Of a DNA stretch of 64,000 nt, positions 1-9,187 are shown one piece after another. Position numbers and translations under genes: made by a program. The stretch is taken from NCBI RefSeq assembly GCF_009711125.1, contig NZ_WMIB01000001.1, positions 558,001 to 622,000 on the forward strand, written 5' to 3'. Position 1 is the stretch's first letter. Each line of letters opens with the position of its first letter. The DNA comes from Metabacillus mangrovi. Its GTDB lineage: Bacteria > Bacillota > Bacilli > Bacillales > Bacillaceae. The notes under the pieces were generated by a model, which saw only the letters and a program-made list of their open reading frames with translations, was not told the DNA's origin and did not search any database.

Positions 1-652
1 CTTCATTAAAAGCCCAGAGCTCCTCGATTGAACCGCCGCCTCTTCCAACAATCAGTGTGTCTATGGACCCGTGGCTGTTCGCCTTTTTAATGGATGACGC
101 AACAGATTGGCCGGCATTCATCCCCTGAACCAAGGCCGGGAAAATAATGACTTTTGCCAGTGGATATCTGCGCTTTATCGTAATGAGGATATCCCGCACT
201 GCAGCACCTGTCGGGGACGTCACCACCCCGATGGTCTGCGGAAAAGCCGGAACCGGTTTTTTATGACGGTCGTCAAAAAGGCCTTCCTTCTGAAGGTTTT
301 TCTTCAGCTCCTCATAGGCAAGGTAAAGGCTGCCAATTCCATCAGGCTGCATTTCCTTTGCATAAATCTGATACTGGCCGCTTTGTTCATATACACTGAT
401 TTCGCCTCTTAAAAGAACCTTCATCCCGTTCTCCGGGCGGAACTTCATCCCTTTATTCTGGGAGGCAAACATGACTCCAAGAATTCTGGACTGCTCATCT
501 TTCAGAGTAAAATAAAGGTGGCCTCTTGAATGCAGTTTGACATTGGACAGCTCACCTTTTACCCAGATGTCAGTAAGATGGGGATCCACGTCAAACTTCC
601 GTTTTATGTACTTTGTCAGTGCTGTGACCGTAACATGTTTAATTTCACTCAA
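1..652 (-). CDS. xseA: Exodeoxyribonuclease VII large subunit, 5' part
   Basis: About 217 N-terminal residues; the gene runs off the left edge. The N-terminus ([19 protein letters not shown], then [10 protein letters not shown]) is the OB-fold nucleic-acid-binding domain typical of XseA. The last visible residues contain [15 protein letters not shown], a family signature of the catalytic domain. With XseB the enzyme degrades single-stranded DNA to oligonucleotides. The start is TTG at 652, chosen because AAAGGAGG at 663-670 lies just upstream. folD ends about 20 bp upstream, so the two are probably cotranscribed, as in B. subtilis. Confidence 0.93.
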   Translation of the reverse strand, partial: MSEIKHVTVTALTKYIKRKFDVDPHLTDIWVKGELSNVKLHSRGHLYFTLKDEQSRILGVMFASQNKGMKFRPENGMKVLLRGEISVYEQSGQYQIYAKEMQPDGIGSLYLAYEELKKNLQKEGLFDDRHKKPVPAFPQTIGVVTSPTGAAVRDILITIKRRYPLAKVIIFPALVQGMNAGQSVASSIKKANSHGSIDTLIVGRGGGSIEELWAFNE

Positions 653-672
653 AACCCGCGCTCCTCCTTTCC

Positions 673-1542
673 TTAGCTTTGGGAGCCCGTCTCTAGCAGG
701 GTATTCCTTGCTGCCTCCACTGTGTTCTGCGCAAGCATGGTGATCGTCATAGGCCCTACCCCGCCCGGCACAGGCGTCAGGAAAGAAGCAACCTCCATCG
801 CTTCATCAAAAGCAACATCCCCGCACAGTTTTCCTTGGCTGTTCCGGTTCATGCCTACATCGATTACAACCGCTCCGGGTTTAATATCCTTCCCGGTAAT
901 CAGGTTCTCTTTCCCCGCTGCAGCAATGAGAATGTCTGCCTGTTTTGTGATTTCAGATAGGTTCCCGGTCTTAGAATGGCAATACGTGACTGTGGCGTTC
1001 TCCCTTAGCAGAAGCTGTCCTGCCGGTTTGCCCACGATGTTGCTGCGTCCGACAACAACTGCATGCTTGCCTGAGGGATCGATTCCTTTGATACGAAGCA
1101 TTTCCAATATGCCTGCAGGCGTACAAGACAGGAAAGCTTTTTGGCCTGTCAGCATTCTGCCCAGGTTCACCGGATGGAATCCGTCTACATCCTTCTCCGG
1201 GGAGATCTTCTCGATGACAGCTGTCTCGCTGATCTGCGCAGGTAAAGGCAGCTGAACAAGAATTCCATGAAAAACCGGATTTTCGTTGTAGGAGCCGATG
1301 ACTTTCAGCAGTTCTTCCTCTGTCATGGATTCCGGAAAACGTTCCAGCTTAAAATGGACACCGATTTCTTCCGACGCTTTTTGTTTGCCTTTTATGTAGG
1401 AGAGGGAAGCAGGGCTGTCCCCGACAAGAATAATGACAAGTCCCGGATGAACCCCTTTTTCTTTCAGTTCTTTTACTTCTTCTGCAAGCCTTGCCCTTGT
1501 CTGCTTCGCAATCTCAGTACCGCTTATGATTTCTGCCGTCAC
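673..1542 (-). CDS. folD: Methylenetetrahydrofolate dehydrogenase / methenyltetrahydrofolate cyclohydrolase
   Basis: 289 aa, the usual FolD length. It interconverts 5,10-methylene-, 5,10-methenyl- and 10-formyl-tetrahydrofolate with NADP in the cytoplasm. Visible signatures are SYIKGKQKA (catalytic Tyr/Lys), [18 protein letters not shown], the Rossmann-type [12 protein letters not shown] and [11 protein letters not shown] chose GTG at 1542 because GGAGG sits 7 bp upstream; an in-frame TTG at 1557 would put that Shine-Dalgarno inside the gene. It lies between nusB and xseA and supplies one-carbon units, linking functionally to gcvT and fthC elsewhere in the window. Confidence 0.95.
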   Translation of the reverse strand: MTAEIISGTEIAKQTRARLAEEVKELKEKGVHPGLVIILVGDSPASLSYIKGKQKASEEIGVHFKLERFPESMTEEELLKVIGSYNENPVFHGILVQLPLPAQISETAVIEKISPEKDVDGFHPVNLGRMLTGQKAFLSCTPAGILEMLRIKGIDPSGKHAVVVGRSNIVGKPAGQLLLRENATVTYCHSKTGNLSEITKQADILIAAAGKENLITGKDIKPGAVVIDVGMNRNSQGKLCGDVAFDEAMEVASFLTPVPGGVGPMTITMLAQNTVEAARNTLLETGSQS

Positions 1543-1562
1543 AATGCATTCCTCCAAACAGT

Positions 1563-1958
1563 TTAAATGGTTTCGATGTCTTTCTTGATGTTAGAAAGTA
1601 CCCCATTTACAAAACGGCTCGAATGGTCGTCCCCGAAAGCCTTTGCAAGCTCAATCGCTTCATCAATCGAAACAGAAACCGGAATCTCTTTTTCGTACTT
1701 CATCTCATATGAAGCAAGGCGCAGGATTCCCCGGTCTACATTTGCCAGCCGCTCAAGCTTCCATTTTACTAAGTGAGGCTTGATCAGTTCGTCGATTTCT
1801 TCCAGATGATTGATTGTACCTGTTACCAGCCCTCTTGCAAACGAATCCACTTCTTCTTCATCAAAAGCATGCTGCAGCGCATCCTCTGTTTCAATCTGGC
1901 TGACATCAATTTGAAATAGGGCCTGCAATGCTTTTTCCCTGGCTGCTCTTCTGTTCAT
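1563..1958 (-). CDS. nusB: Transcription antitermination factor NusB
   Basis: 131 aa all-helical protein starting MNRRAAREKALQALFQID, the N-terminal NusB helix. With NusE (S10) it binds boxA RNA and supports antitermination of rRNA operons. The C-terminal half has the conserved DRGILRLASYEM and PVSVSIDEAIELAKAFGD blocks. The stop is about 20 bp from the folD start, so nusB-folD-xseA form one transcription unit. The length is full and nothing is odd. Confidence 0.95.
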   Translation of the reverse strand: MNRRAAREKALQALFQIDVSQIETEDALQHAFDEEEVDSFARGLVTGTINHLEEIDELIKPHLVKWKLERLANVDRGILRLASYEMKYEKEIPVSVSIDEAIELAKAFGDDHSSRFVNGVLSNIKKDIETI

Positions 1959-2165
1959 TCTCTCTTACTCCTTTAATTTCCTTTTAGTTTCATTGTATCC
2001 ATGTCCATGTCTAGCCAAATCATAACATAATTTTGTTCCTTAATCACTCTGAAAATACTCCGCCGCTTTCAATATCCGAATAAAAAAGAAAGAATATTCA
2101 TTAACATTCGTAATTGGCCTTAAGGCTGCCTTCAAGCAAGCACCATTATACACCCTCTTGTTAAA

Positions 2166-2196
2166 TCTGACCCCAATCCGGGGGCACCGGGTCAGA
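2166..2196. repeat. REP-like short inverted repeat
   Basis: TCTGACCC (2166-2173) and GGGTCAGA (2189-2196) form a perfect 8-bp inverted repeat with a 15-bp GC-rich loop. It lies in the 347-bp nusB-yqhY gap, next to the yqhY terminator. GGGTCAGA/TCTGACCC palindromes resemble the REP-type elements mobilised by Y1 (IS200-like) transposases, but no transposase is nearby and only one copy was noticed here. The rest of 1959-2305 holds the nusB upstream region and nothing else recognisable. Confidence 0.4.
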
Positions 2197-2223
2197 GACC
2201 CAGCTTACGCCTTGAAAACAACA

Positions 2224-2258
2224 AAACCCGGGAAAGCTCAGGCAGCTTTCCCGGGTTT
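2224..2258 (-). terminator. Intrinsic terminator after yqhY
   Basis: A perfect 15-bp stem (AAACCCGGGAAAGCT, 2224-2238, with its complement at 2244-2258) and a 5-nt loop. On the minus strand it is followed by a T-rich run (TTTTGTTGTTTT). It sits 48 bp past the yqhY stop and ends the accB-accC-yqhY transcript. Confidence 0.85.
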
Positions 2259-2305
2259 CCTGCGGCAGCTCTATGGGGGAATCGATTGTGATGCCCCTTT
2301 ACTGC

Positions 2306-2713
2306 TTACATTTCCTGATCGATTTCCACTTCAGGCGATTTGATGTCAAATAAAATCCCGACAACATGAACGTTGATTTCAGTAATATCGAGGGCTGTCA
2401 TCGTTAAAAGAGCCTGGCGGATATTATCCTGGATGGACTGCGCCACACTCGGAATGGACACTCCGAATGCCATCGTGCAGTAGATGTCAATGGAAATTCC
2501 ATCTTCAGACAAGTCCACTTTGACCCCTTTGCCATGGTTTTTCTTGCCCAGGCGCTCAGCCACTCCGGAAGCGAAGTTCCCTCTCATATTCCCTACTCCG
2601 TCAACTTCTGAAGCGGCAATACCGGCGATTACTTCGATTACTTCCGGTGCGATTTCAACTTTTCCAAGTGTACTGTCTTCCTGGTTCATTTCAAGCAATC
2701 GGTTTTCCTTCAT
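2306..2713 (-). CDS. yqhY: Asp23/Gls24 family envelope protein YqhY
   Basis: 135 aa Asp23/Gls24-family protein (VEIAPEVIEVIAGIAASEV, then VDLSEDGISIDIYC). In B. subtilis YqhY is genetically tied to acetyl-CoA carboxylase, and loss of it causes ACCase-related defects. Here it also directly follows accC (21 bp gap). GGAGGTG lies about 10 bp before the ATG. It is predicted cytoplasmic, with no signal peptide or membrane segment. The exact biochemical role is unknown. Confidence 0.9.
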   Translation of the reverse strand: MKENRLLEMNQEDSTLGKVEIAPEVIEVIAGIAASEVDGVGNMRGNFASGVAERLGKKNHGKGVKVDLSEDGISIDIYCTMAFGVSIPSVAQSIQDNIRQALLTMTALDITEINVHVVGILFDIKSPEVEIDQEM

Positions 2714-2734
2714 ATACCAGCACCTCCAAGAATT

Positions 2735-4087
2735 TTAGGATTCCATTACAGGATGCAGCTCCAAGAACTTTGTGTTGAAGCTTCCGCTTTTAAAGGTTTC
2801 GTGATCCATCAGCTTCAGATGGAACGGGATGGTCGTGGAAACCCCTTCGATCACAAATTCATTCAAGGCTCTTTTCATCCGGGCGATGGCTTCTTCCCTC
2901 GTATCCCCATATGTGATCAGTTTCGCTATCATGGAGTCATAATAGGGTGGAATCGTATAGCCCGGGTAGGCAGCAGAATCGACCCGGACGCCAAGGCCGC
3001 CCGGCGGCAGATACATCTCAATTTTCCCGGCAGAAGGCATGAAATTCTTGGCGGGATTTTCTGCGTTGATCCGGCATTCGATCGACCAGCCTTTAAATTC
3101 AACTTCCTCCTGTTTCAGGCTTAGCGTTTCCCCTGAAGCAACCTTGATCTGTTCCTTGATGAGGTCGGTCCCGGTTACCATTTCCGTAACCGGATGCTCC
3201 ACTTGAATCCTTGTGTTCATTTCCATAAAGTAAAACTTCTTCTCGTTATAATCGAAAATGAATTCGACCGTTCCGGCACCCGTATAGCCGACTGCTTCAG
3301 CTGCCCGGACCGCGGCCATCCCCATTTTCTCCCGGATATCCGGGTCAAGAGCAGGTGAAGGTGATTCTTCCACGAGTTTTTGCAGCCTTCTTTGAATGGT
3401 GCAGTCCCGCTCTCCAAGATGAATGGTATTGCCGTGAGAATCGGCCATTACCTGAATCTCCACGTGGCGGAAATCCTCTATGTACTTCTCAATATAAACA
3501 CCGGGATTGCCGAAGGCAGTTTCTGCTTCCTGCTGGGTGATGCGGATTCCTTTTTCAAGATCCTGTTCGGTTCTTGCGACCCTGATCCCTTTTCCGCCGC
3601 CGCCTGCAGTTGCCTTTATAATTACCGGATACCCGATTTCCTCTGCTAAAGAAACCGCTTCTTCGATATTATTTATGATTCCTTTTGAACCAGGTACGAT
3701 TGGAACGTTCGCCTCGCGCATCGTTTCCCGTGCAACGTCCTTTGTTCCCATTTTGCTGATTGCCTCCGGGCTCGGCCCGACAAACGTAATGCTGCATTCT
3801 CTGCACAGCTCAGCAAAATCGGCATTCTCAGCGAGGAAGCCATACCCAGGGTGGATAGCATCCGTACCTGTTAAATTCGCAACACTGATGATATTGGTGA
3901 AATTCAAGTAGCTGTCTTTAGAAGATGTCGGTCCGATGCAATAGGCTTCATCCGCCAGTTGAACGTGCAGGGCTTCCCTGTCAGCTTCAGAAAATACAGC
4001 AACAGTTTCAATTTCAAGCTCTTTGCATGCCCGAATGATTCGAACAGCAATTTCTCCCCGGTTCGCAATGAGTAATTTCTTGATCAT
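2735..4087 (-). CDS. accC: Acetyl-CoA carboxylase, biotin carboxylase subunit
   Basis: 450 aa, full length. It carboxylates biotin on AccB using ATP and bicarbonate, the first step of fatty-acid synthesis. The N-terminal domain begins [14 protein letters not shown]. The ATP-grasp glycine loop AGGGGKG is near residue 165, the catalytic region [14 protein letters not shown] near 290, and the C-terminal domain starts near [10 protein letters not shown]. It follows accB with a 13-bp gap and belongs to the accB-accC-yqhY operon. Confidence 0.97.
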   Translation of the reverse strand: MIKKLLIANRGEIAVRIIRACKELEIETVAVFSEADREALHVQLADEAYCIGPTSSKDSYLNFTNIISVANLTGTDAIHPGYGFLAENADFAELCRECSITFVGPSPEAISKMGTKDVARETMREANVPIVPGSKGIINNIEEAVSLAEEIGYPVIIKATAGGGGKGIRVARTEQDLEKGIRITQQEAETAFGNPGVYIEKYIEDFRHVEIQVMADSHGNTIHLGERDCTIQRRLQKLVEESPSPALDPDIREKMGMAAVRAAEAVGYTGAGTVEFIFDYNEKKFYFMEMNTRIQVEHPVTEMVTGTDLIKEQIKVASGETLSLKQEEVEFKGWSIECRINAENPAKNFMPSAGKIEMYLPPGGLGVRVDSAAYPGYTIPPYYDSMIAKLITYGDTREEAIARMKRALNEFVIEGVSTTIPFHLKLMDHETFKSGSFNTKFLELHPVMES

Positions 4088-4100
4088 AACAGTTCGCTCC

Positions 4101-4601
4101 TTATTCAGGCTTTACGAGGAACAGAGGCTGGCCGTATTCCACAAGCTGACCGTTTTCCGCCAGAATTTCCACGATTTCTCCTTTAGTCTCTGCTTCGATT
4201 TCATTAAACAGCTTCATCGCTTCCACAATGCAGACTACTGAATCGTTCTTTACTTTCGATCCGATTTCCACATAGTTTCCTGTTTCAGGTGATGAAGCCG
4301 CGTAGAATGTTCCAACCATTGGTGAAGTGATCTTAACCAGGTTTTCGTCCTGCTTTGTTTCACTTTGCTGCACTTCTTCATGCTTAGCCTGGTCCTGCTG
4401 AGGCGCACTTGGAGCCTGCGGAGCCTGGGCAGCCGCATGGGAAGGTGCTTCAGCAGCAGCCTGTACACTGTGGCTGATAACTGCTTCAGGCGCAGATTTT
4501 TTCAATAAAAGCTTTGCTCCTTCGTTTTCGTATGTAAATTCATCAATTGAAGATTGGTCAATCAGCTTAATCAGTTCCCGAATCTCCTGGATTTTCAACA
4601 T
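4101..4601 (-). CDS. accB: Acetyl-CoA carboxylase, biotin carboxyl carrier protein
   Basis: 166 aa. An N-terminal helix ([15 protein letters not shown]) is followed by an Ala/Pro/Gln-rich hinge of about 40 residues and the C-terminal biotinyl domain. The biotin-accepting Lys is in EAMKLFNEI. The ATG at 4601 matches the B. subtilis start and has AAGGGGTG upstream; a longer in-frame start at 4640 has no Shine-Dalgarno. It is the first gene of the acc operon. Confidence 0.96.
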   Translation of the reverse strand: MLKIQEIRELIKLIDQSSIDEFTYENEGAKLLLKKSAPEAVISHSVQAAAEAPSHAAAQAPQAPSAPQQDQAKHEEVQQSETKQDENLVKITSPMVGTFYAASSPETGNYVEIGSKVKNDSVVCIVEAMKLFNEIEAETKGEIVEILAENGQLVEYGQPLFLVKPE

Positions 4602-4649
4602 ATAGCGGCACCCCTTATTTAATAGTTGCTTGATCATCAATGTACTGTA

Positions 4650-4666
4650 TTATCATCTAGTACTAA
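4650..4666 (-). promoter_or_regulatory. Possible FapR-like operator upstream of accB
   Basis: The minus strand reads TTAGTACTAGATGATAA about 50 bp before the accB start. The left half TTAGTAC equals the left half of the B. subtilis FapR operator; the right half is only partly conserved, about 11 of 17 positions by eye. FapR controls lipid synthesis genes through malonyl-CoA, but accBC is not a classical B. subtilis FapR target. Weak call. Confidence 0.25.
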
Positions 4667-4822
4667 TGCTAAGTCTCAGATATATATTACGATACTATGC
4701 AAGCTTAATTCAACTCATTATATTACGCCATGCAACTTTTGGATGATTCCTCTTCTTGCTACGTAACTCCTATTATAGACAAAACCGGAGTCTTTGGAAA
4801 CGCATACAAGCCGGAACCGGCG

Positions 4823-4858
4823 AAAAAAAACCTGCAGGAGCCAATTGGCTCTTGCAGG
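4823..4858 (-). terminator. Terminator of the spoIIIA operon
   Basis: Stem CCTGCAGGAGCCA (4831-4843) pairs with 4846-4858 with one mismatch, followed on the minus strand by eight T (4823-4830). It lies just past the spoIIIAH stop and closes the eight-gene operon. Confidence 0.85.
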
Positions 4859-4869
4859 CTTAGAGACTG

Positions 4870-5472
4870 CTATTTAGCTGGTTCAAACGATACGGCTACA
4901 TCTTCCATGCCGGCAATTTCACTCCTGACCAGCATGATGATATCATTGGCATTTGCCGCACTGTGCTCTTTCGCTTTAACCGTAATCAATACTTTATTAT
5001 CTTCCACCCGGACAAGGGCATCATCATAGTCTTCCGATTTGATCAGCGTTTCAAGAATTGCTTCCTTTCCTGCTGTATCTGCAAGCTCTTTCATCTGCTC
5101 ATACGCTTTGCTTTTTTCTTCCGCAGAAGCTTCCTGGCTTGCTACAATTCCCTGAAGCTGGCTTTTCATTTCGCTCCGCTGATCTTCAAGTTCCATCCTG
5201 AGTGAGGTGAACAGTTCATCACTTTCAACCGTGTTGACCACAGTTCCGTCTTCACCGGAGGCTGATTTCGCTTCCTTGCCCTCTTTTTTGGCCGCCTCTT
5301 CCTCTGTCCCGTCACTCACTTTAGCTGTTTCCTTTGCCTTTTCTTCCTGTTTTTGATCTGCCGCCATCTCATTCCCTGTTCCGCCCTCAGGCGAAGTAAT
5401 GTAATAGACGGAAAGTACGACTACCAAGCTCAGCATGGTAAGCAGCCAGACAGTTTGTTTTTTCAGCATCAT
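4870..5472 (-). CDS. spoIIIAH: Stage III sporulation protein AH
   Basis: 200 aa. One N-terminal membrane segment (about residues 7-25, VWLLTMLSLVVVLSVYYI), an acidic Lys/Glu-rich linker, and a C-terminal YscJ/FliF-like domain (TLIKSEDYDDALVRVEDNKV). In the family it sits in the mother-cell membrane and binds forespore SpoIIQ across the intermembrane space, forming the ring of the A-Q feeding-tube channel. It is the last gene of the operon, 1 bp after spoIIIAG. GGAGG lies 9 bp before the first of two ATGs. Confidence 0.93.
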   Translation of the reverse strand: MMLKKQTVWLLTMLSLVVVLSVYYITSPEGGTGNEMAADQKQEEKAKETAKVSDGTEEEAAKKEGKEAKSASGEDGTVVNTVESDELFTSLRMELEDQRSEMKSQLQGIVASQEASAEEKSKAYEQMKELADTAGKEAILETLIKSEDYDDALVRVEDNKVLITVKAKEHSAANANDIIMLVRSEIAGMEDVAVSFEPAK

Positions 5473-5473
5473 T

Positions 5474-6133
5474 TTATGAAGCCTCCTTTATTTTTTTCGG
5501 AGCTACTGCAACTTTAAAGCTTTCAACTCCAAGCACTCTTGTTACAGAGTCCACGATTATTTTCTTTATTTGAACGTTGTCCGCCCCTTTGGCTACAACG
5601 AGAACACCCCTGATTGCCGGCTTCGTATATTGAAGGACGATCGGTGTTTCCTTATCGCCTTGTTTAATGATGACAACCTGCTCATCGTTCGTCACATCGT
5701 CCACTTTCCGTTCCCCGCCGTCCCGGTCTGTTTCATTCGTTGTCTGGCTTTGGCTATTCCGGTTTTTCTCCAGGATTTTCATGGAGGTTGCATCCACGTT
5801 CACCACAACAGAAACATCATCAATTCCGCTGATCACCTCCAGCGCTTCTTTCAGCTGGCTCTCATACTCCTGCTCATATGCTGCGATCACATCTTTTTCG
5901 TTTTCCGCTGAAGGCTTGAAAACTTCTGCCCCCTCCGGTTTCACAGCGTCTGAAGCGGTTACTGCCGGCACTGTCCCTTCTTCCGTTCCCGGTCCTGCCA
6001 GGTTGCTCAGCAGCATAAAAGCGATACCTGCAGCGAGCAGAAGCAGCAGCGTTTTAGGGTTAAGCTTTGACTGTCCGCTATGCTGCCCAAAGAGCTTCTT
6101 CACTTTGTTCAATAGAGTGTTTTTTTCTGTCAT
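5474..6133 (-). CDS. spoIIIAG: Stage III sporulation protein AG
   Basis: 219 aa. A cytoplasmic N-terminus, one membrane segment (KTLLLLLAAGIAFMLLS, about residues 27-43), then an extracytoplasmic ring-building domain (VISGIDDVSVVVNVD; AIRGVLVVAKGADN). The family forms a very large ring in the A-Q channel. The ATG at 6133 overlaps the spoIIIAF stop (ATGA) and has GGAGGGGAGG upstream; a longer start at 6193 lies inside spoIIIAF. A stretch rich in Asn, Asp and Gln separates two halves of the ring domain. Confidence 0.94.
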   Translation of the reverse strand: MTEKNTLLNKVKKLFGQHSGQSKLNPKTLLLLLAAGIAFMLLSNLAGPGTEEGTVPAVTASDAVKPEGAEVFKPSAENEKDVIAAYEQEYESQLKEALEVISGIDDVSVVVNVDATSMKILEKNRNSQSQTTNETDRDGGERKVDDVTNDEQVVIIKQGDKETPIVLQYTKPAIRGVLVVAKGADNVQIKKIIVDSVTRVLGVESFKVAVAPKKIKEAS

Positions 6134-6783
6134 GATCCGGAATCCTCCCCTCCTTCCACTGTGATCAGGATTTGAGCCTGATCGAGATCCCATTTCTGAG
6201 CAAGCAGCATGGCCAGTCCCCGCTCGCGGATATCCGCTGTATCCCCGTTCCCGGCGGAAGGGGTTTCCTGCGCTGCATCGATTCGGATCGGCTCGATCGC
6301 TTCAATCGCTTCTTCCCCCTTCTCTTCTTCCGGATATGCCGGAGTCAGCACGACTTGTACCGACTGGATATCATTGCTGGTTTTAATGGTTTGCCGCTCG
6401 TCCGGAATTTGAACATCCAGATCCCGGATTTCAAGCTGATACCGGTTCAGGAGTTCCTCCCCGGCATCCTTTTTCATTTGGACAGCCATTTGTTCTAAAA
6501 TATATGCACGCTGAGAAGCTTGTATTTCTTTTTTCTGAGATTCGATCATTTTTTTTGTTTCATCATCCCCGGAGCCTGAGGAAAGCTGAAACTGCCGGAC
6601 CAGCTGATTGATGTCCACGGAAAACAGCTGAAAGACCGGATTCAGAATAATAACGATCAGAATAAGTCCGATCACCATTTTGGCGTACTTTTGCATAGAG
6701 GAATTCGGCAGGAGCATATCAATCACGATCGCTAAAAGGATAAACAGCAGGATATTGGCTATCCATCCAGTGAGAAATGACAT
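6130..6783 (-). CDS. spoIIIAF: Stage III sporulation protein AF
   Basis: 217 aa. Two N-terminal transmembrane helices (about residues 5-25 and 35-52) are followed by a soluble domain with a helical region (KMIESQKKEIQASQRAYILEQM) and a C-terminal alpha/beta segment. It belongs to the mother-cell A-Q complex. The start is 10 bp after spoIIIAE and the stop overlaps spoIIIAG by 4 bp. Confidence 0.93.
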   Translation of the reverse strand: MSFLTGWIANILLFILLAIVIDMLLPNSSMQKYAKMVIGLILIVIILNPVFQLFSVDINQLVRQFQLSSGSGDDETKKMIESQKKEIQASQRAYILEQMAVQMKKDAGEELLNRYQLEIRDLDVQIPDERQTIKTSNDIQSVQVVLTPAYPEEEKGEEAIEAIEPIRIDAAQETPSAGNGDTADIRERGLAMLLAQKWDLDQAQILITVEGGEDSGS

Positions 6784-6793
6784 GGTTTCCCTC

Positions 6794-8029
6794 CTAACGG
6801 ACCATCAGAGTCAAATTGCCTGCAGCAATAATCACCGTAAGGCTTAAAAAAAACATAAATGAGACAATCGCCAGGGCGGCAAATATATAAATCACACTTT
6901 TGCTGATGATATCCAGACATTTTATAACGATGCCGCCGCCCACGGGCTGGAGGATGGCGGCGGCAAATTTATAAATAAAGGCAAGGGAGAGCACCTTCAG
7001 CGCCGGAAATGCAGCAATGGCAAGCAAAATCGCAACACCCGCTATCCCCACCGTATTTTTGAGTAAAACAGACGCGCTGATCACCGTGTCAGTTGCATCC
7101 GTAAACATCCGCCCGAGAACGGGAATAAAGTTCCCTGTTAAAAACTTCGCCGTCCGTAAAGTGATCCCGTCAGATACCGCTGCTGTCGCCCCCTGTACGG
7201 AAATCACTCCGAGGAAGATGGTCAGAAAGGTCCCAAGCAGGCCGATCCCCGCCTGCCTTAACAGCTGGGCGAGCTGAGTAACCTTGTATTGGTCGGTCAG
7301 CGTACTGACAATGCTGAGAAGTGCGGACAGGAACAAAAGAGGCAGGACGATGTGCTGAATCAGAACTCCGCTCGTATTCATGAGGAAAAGGATCACAGGA
7401 TGGAAAAAAGCGGCGGAGACAAGTCCCCCTGAAGAAGCCATCAGGGCGAGCAGCAGCGGAAGAAGGGCCATGATAAAACCTGTCATGGACTGGATGGCTT
7501 CATTTGTATATTGAATCGCTATGTGAAAGCTGTTTAAAGCGAGTATCATCAGAACCATATAAACAAGGGCATAAGCTACTTTACTGACCGTACTCTGCTG
7601 GAAGGCGTTTTGAAGGAGCTGGAGCAGCATGCTGAAGATGGTCAGCAGGATCAGCGTGCCTAAAAGCTTTCCGTTCGCGAGGATTTCATGAAATAAATAC
7701 TTTAACAGGGCCAGCATCCAATCCGTCAGACTGAAATGCTTTTGGCCGGTAATAAAATCATACAGTGTTCCTTTCTGGCTCTCGGGCAAAAATCCGCCAT
7801 ATTGAACGAGAAGCTCGTCCCAAAAGGATTTGACTCTCTCCAGGTCAAGCTTGTCCGCCTGGGTGGAGAGAAGCTCTTCCTGTGAAACAGGAGTCTCCTG
7901 ATCCGGACTGCCGGCAAGATCCGCCTTCTCCTCCACAGGGGCTTCACTTCCCTCCGGTCCTTCCTGGGCTTGTACACTTTGCGGAAAAAAAATAAGGAAA
8001 ACGAGAACCAGGGCCGCGAGCCTTCTCAT
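6794..8029 (-). CDS. spoIIIAE: Stage III sporulation protein AE
   Basis: 411 aa. A cleavable signal-like N-terminus (MRRLAALVLVFLIFFPQSVQAQ), an acidic extracytoplasmic stretch, then a polytopic membrane domain of about eight segments. It is the largest membrane protein of the A-Q complex and a candidate permease part. I chose ATG at 8029 (AAAGGGGGGAG upstream) over an in-frame start at 8047 that lies on the spoIIIAD stop. Extracytoplasmic helices near TLRTAKFLTGNFIPVLGRMF are typical of the family. Confidence 0.93.
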   Translation of the reverse strand: MRRLAALVLVFLIFFPQSVQAQEGPEGSEAPVEEKADLAGSPDQETPVSQEELLSTQADKLDLERVKSFWDELLVQYGGFLPESQKGTLYDFITGQKHFSLTDWMLALLKYLFHEILANGKLLGTLILLTIFSMLLQLLQNAFQQSTVSKVAYALVYMVLMILALNSFHIAIQYTNEAIQSMTGFIMALLPLLLALMASSGGLVSAAFFHPVILFLMNTSGVLIQHIVLPLLFLSALLSIVSTLTDQYKVTQLAQLLRQAGIGLLGTFLTIFLGVISVQGATAAVSDGITLRTAKFLTGNFIPVLGRMFTDATDTVISASVLLKNTVGIAGVAILLAIAAFPALKVLSLAFIYKFAAAILQPVGGGIVIKCLDIISKSVIYIFAALAIVSFMFFLSLTVIIAAGNLTLMVR

Positions 8030-8046
8030 GCGCTCCCCCCTTTCCA

Positions 8047-8439
8047 TTAAAATTCCGGAATCATTCCGATGACTGTTTCAATAATCACAGTCAAGATCGG
8101 AATCGCCATGGTCAGAATCAGGATTTTTCCTCCCAGCTCGATTTTGGAAGCAATCGCTCCCTGACCGGCATCCTTTGTAAGCTGTGCGCCAAATTCTGCG
8201 ATATAGGCAATGCCGATAATTTTCATAATCGTTTCCACATAGATCAGGTTAACCTGTGCATTCAGTGCAATCTTTTCAATCATCCGGATGATCTCATACA
8301 CTTGATCGACCAGATAGAGGAAAATCACACAGCCTGTGAATACAACTAGCAGAAAAGCAAACGTTGGCTTCTGCTCCTTAACAACGAGGGCAAGAAAGGT
8401 GGCAACAAGACCGAGTCCGACAATCTGGATAATCTGCAT
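8047..8439 (-). CDS. spoIIIAD: Stage III sporulation protein AD
   Basis: 130 aa with four predicted membrane segments starting MQIIQIVGLGLVATFLAL. SpoIIIAC/AD-family protein of the mother-cell channel complex, with sequence similarity to spoIIIAC in the first two helices. It lies 5 bp after spoIIIAC. Full length. Confidence 0.93.
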   Translation of the reverse strand: MQIIQIVGLGLVATFLALVVKEQKPTFAFLLVVFTGCVIFLYLVDQVYEIIRMIEKIALNAQVNLIYVETIMKIIGIAYIAEFGAQLTKDAGQGAIASKIELGGKILILTMAIPILTVIIETVIGMIPEF

Positions 8440-8444
8440 CGCTC

Positions 8445-8651
8445 TTACCCTTGAAACAGAAAAACAGCTTTAATCTTTTTAAACAGATCGTCTACTATCG
8501 AAGCAACCATGAACAGGATGTAAATGAAGCCAAGCAGCGTGACCCATTGCGCGTATTCTTTTTTCCCCATCTGATCAAGAATGGTATGAAGAAACGCGAC
8601 AACAATTCCAATCCCTGCAATTTGAAAGATGATGTTAATATCAACGCCCAT
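8445..8651 (-). CDS. spoIIIAC: Stage III sporulation protein AC
   Basis: 68 aa with two membrane helices (NIIFQIAGIGIVVAFLHTIL and WVTLLGFIYILFMVASIV). It is the smallest SpoIIIA protein and is homologous to the first part of SpoIIIAD. It sits between spoIIIAB and spoIIIAD with 20-bp and 5-bp gaps. Confidence 0.93.
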   Translation of the reverse strand: MGVDINIIFQIAGIGIVVAFLHTILDQMGKKEYAQWVTLLGFIYILFMVASIVDDLFKKIKAVFLFQG

Positions 8652-8671
8652 TCGTAAGCTCCTTCCCCGCT

Positions 8672-9187
8672 TTACAGCAGTACGATCACAAGCAGCAGAC
8701 CGCTGAGAAATCCAAGACTTTTAATCATTTTCTCGTAGCGGCTCTGGTTATCCTGAGCCTCTGCTTCTTCCCTTTCCAGATGAACCATCGCAAGCTTGAT
8801 ATGCTTTTGCTGGGAGATGAGATCATGGCGTCCGAGCGTTTCGCCAAATTGCCTCATCACTTCAAGTTCTCCCTTTTTAAGCGTACTGGCTGCAGCGAGC
8901 TGCTCCAGACTCTCAGACCAAGCTGCCTTCGTATCCCCGCCGCCGCTTGTCAAAATCGTTGAAAACCGGGAAAAAAAGAGGGACAGCGGTTTACCGAGCT
9001 GATTTGACAGGTCGTCTGCTGCTGATTTCAGCGGTTTCTGGCTGAAGACGATCTCAGCCTCAAGTGATTGAAGGGCGACCTTCATTTCTCTGAGCAGCCT
9101 TGTCCTGCTGCCAAACCTGCCGGCAATCTCAAAACCGATCCACGTGGATGCAAGTAAAATCATGGCAGCGCCAATCAGCTTGACCAA
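8672..9187 (-). CDS. spoIIIAB: Stage III sporulation protein AB
   Basis: 171 aa. Membrane segments at both ends (IGAAMILLASTWIGFEIAG and SLGFLSGLLLVIVLL) flank a helical cytoplasmic domain related to type II secretion GspF/TadB core proteins. With the ATPase SpoIIIAA it suggests a secretion-like engine for the channel. It overlaps the 3' end of spoIIIAA by 13 bp, implying translational coupling. Confidence 0.93.
   Translation of the reverse strand: MVKLIGAAMILLASTWIGFEIAGRFGSRTRLLREMKVALQSLEAEIVFSQKPLKSAADDLSNQLGKPLSLFFSRFSTILTSGGGDTKAAWSESLEQLAAASTLKKGELEVMRQFGETLGRHDLISQQKHIKLAMVHLEREEAEAQDNQSRYEKMIKSLGFLSGLLLVIVLL

Noticed and set aside
722-1255. Long open frame antisense to folD
   Set aside because: The folD strand has full family conservation; the antisense frame shows none and is a codon-bias shadow.
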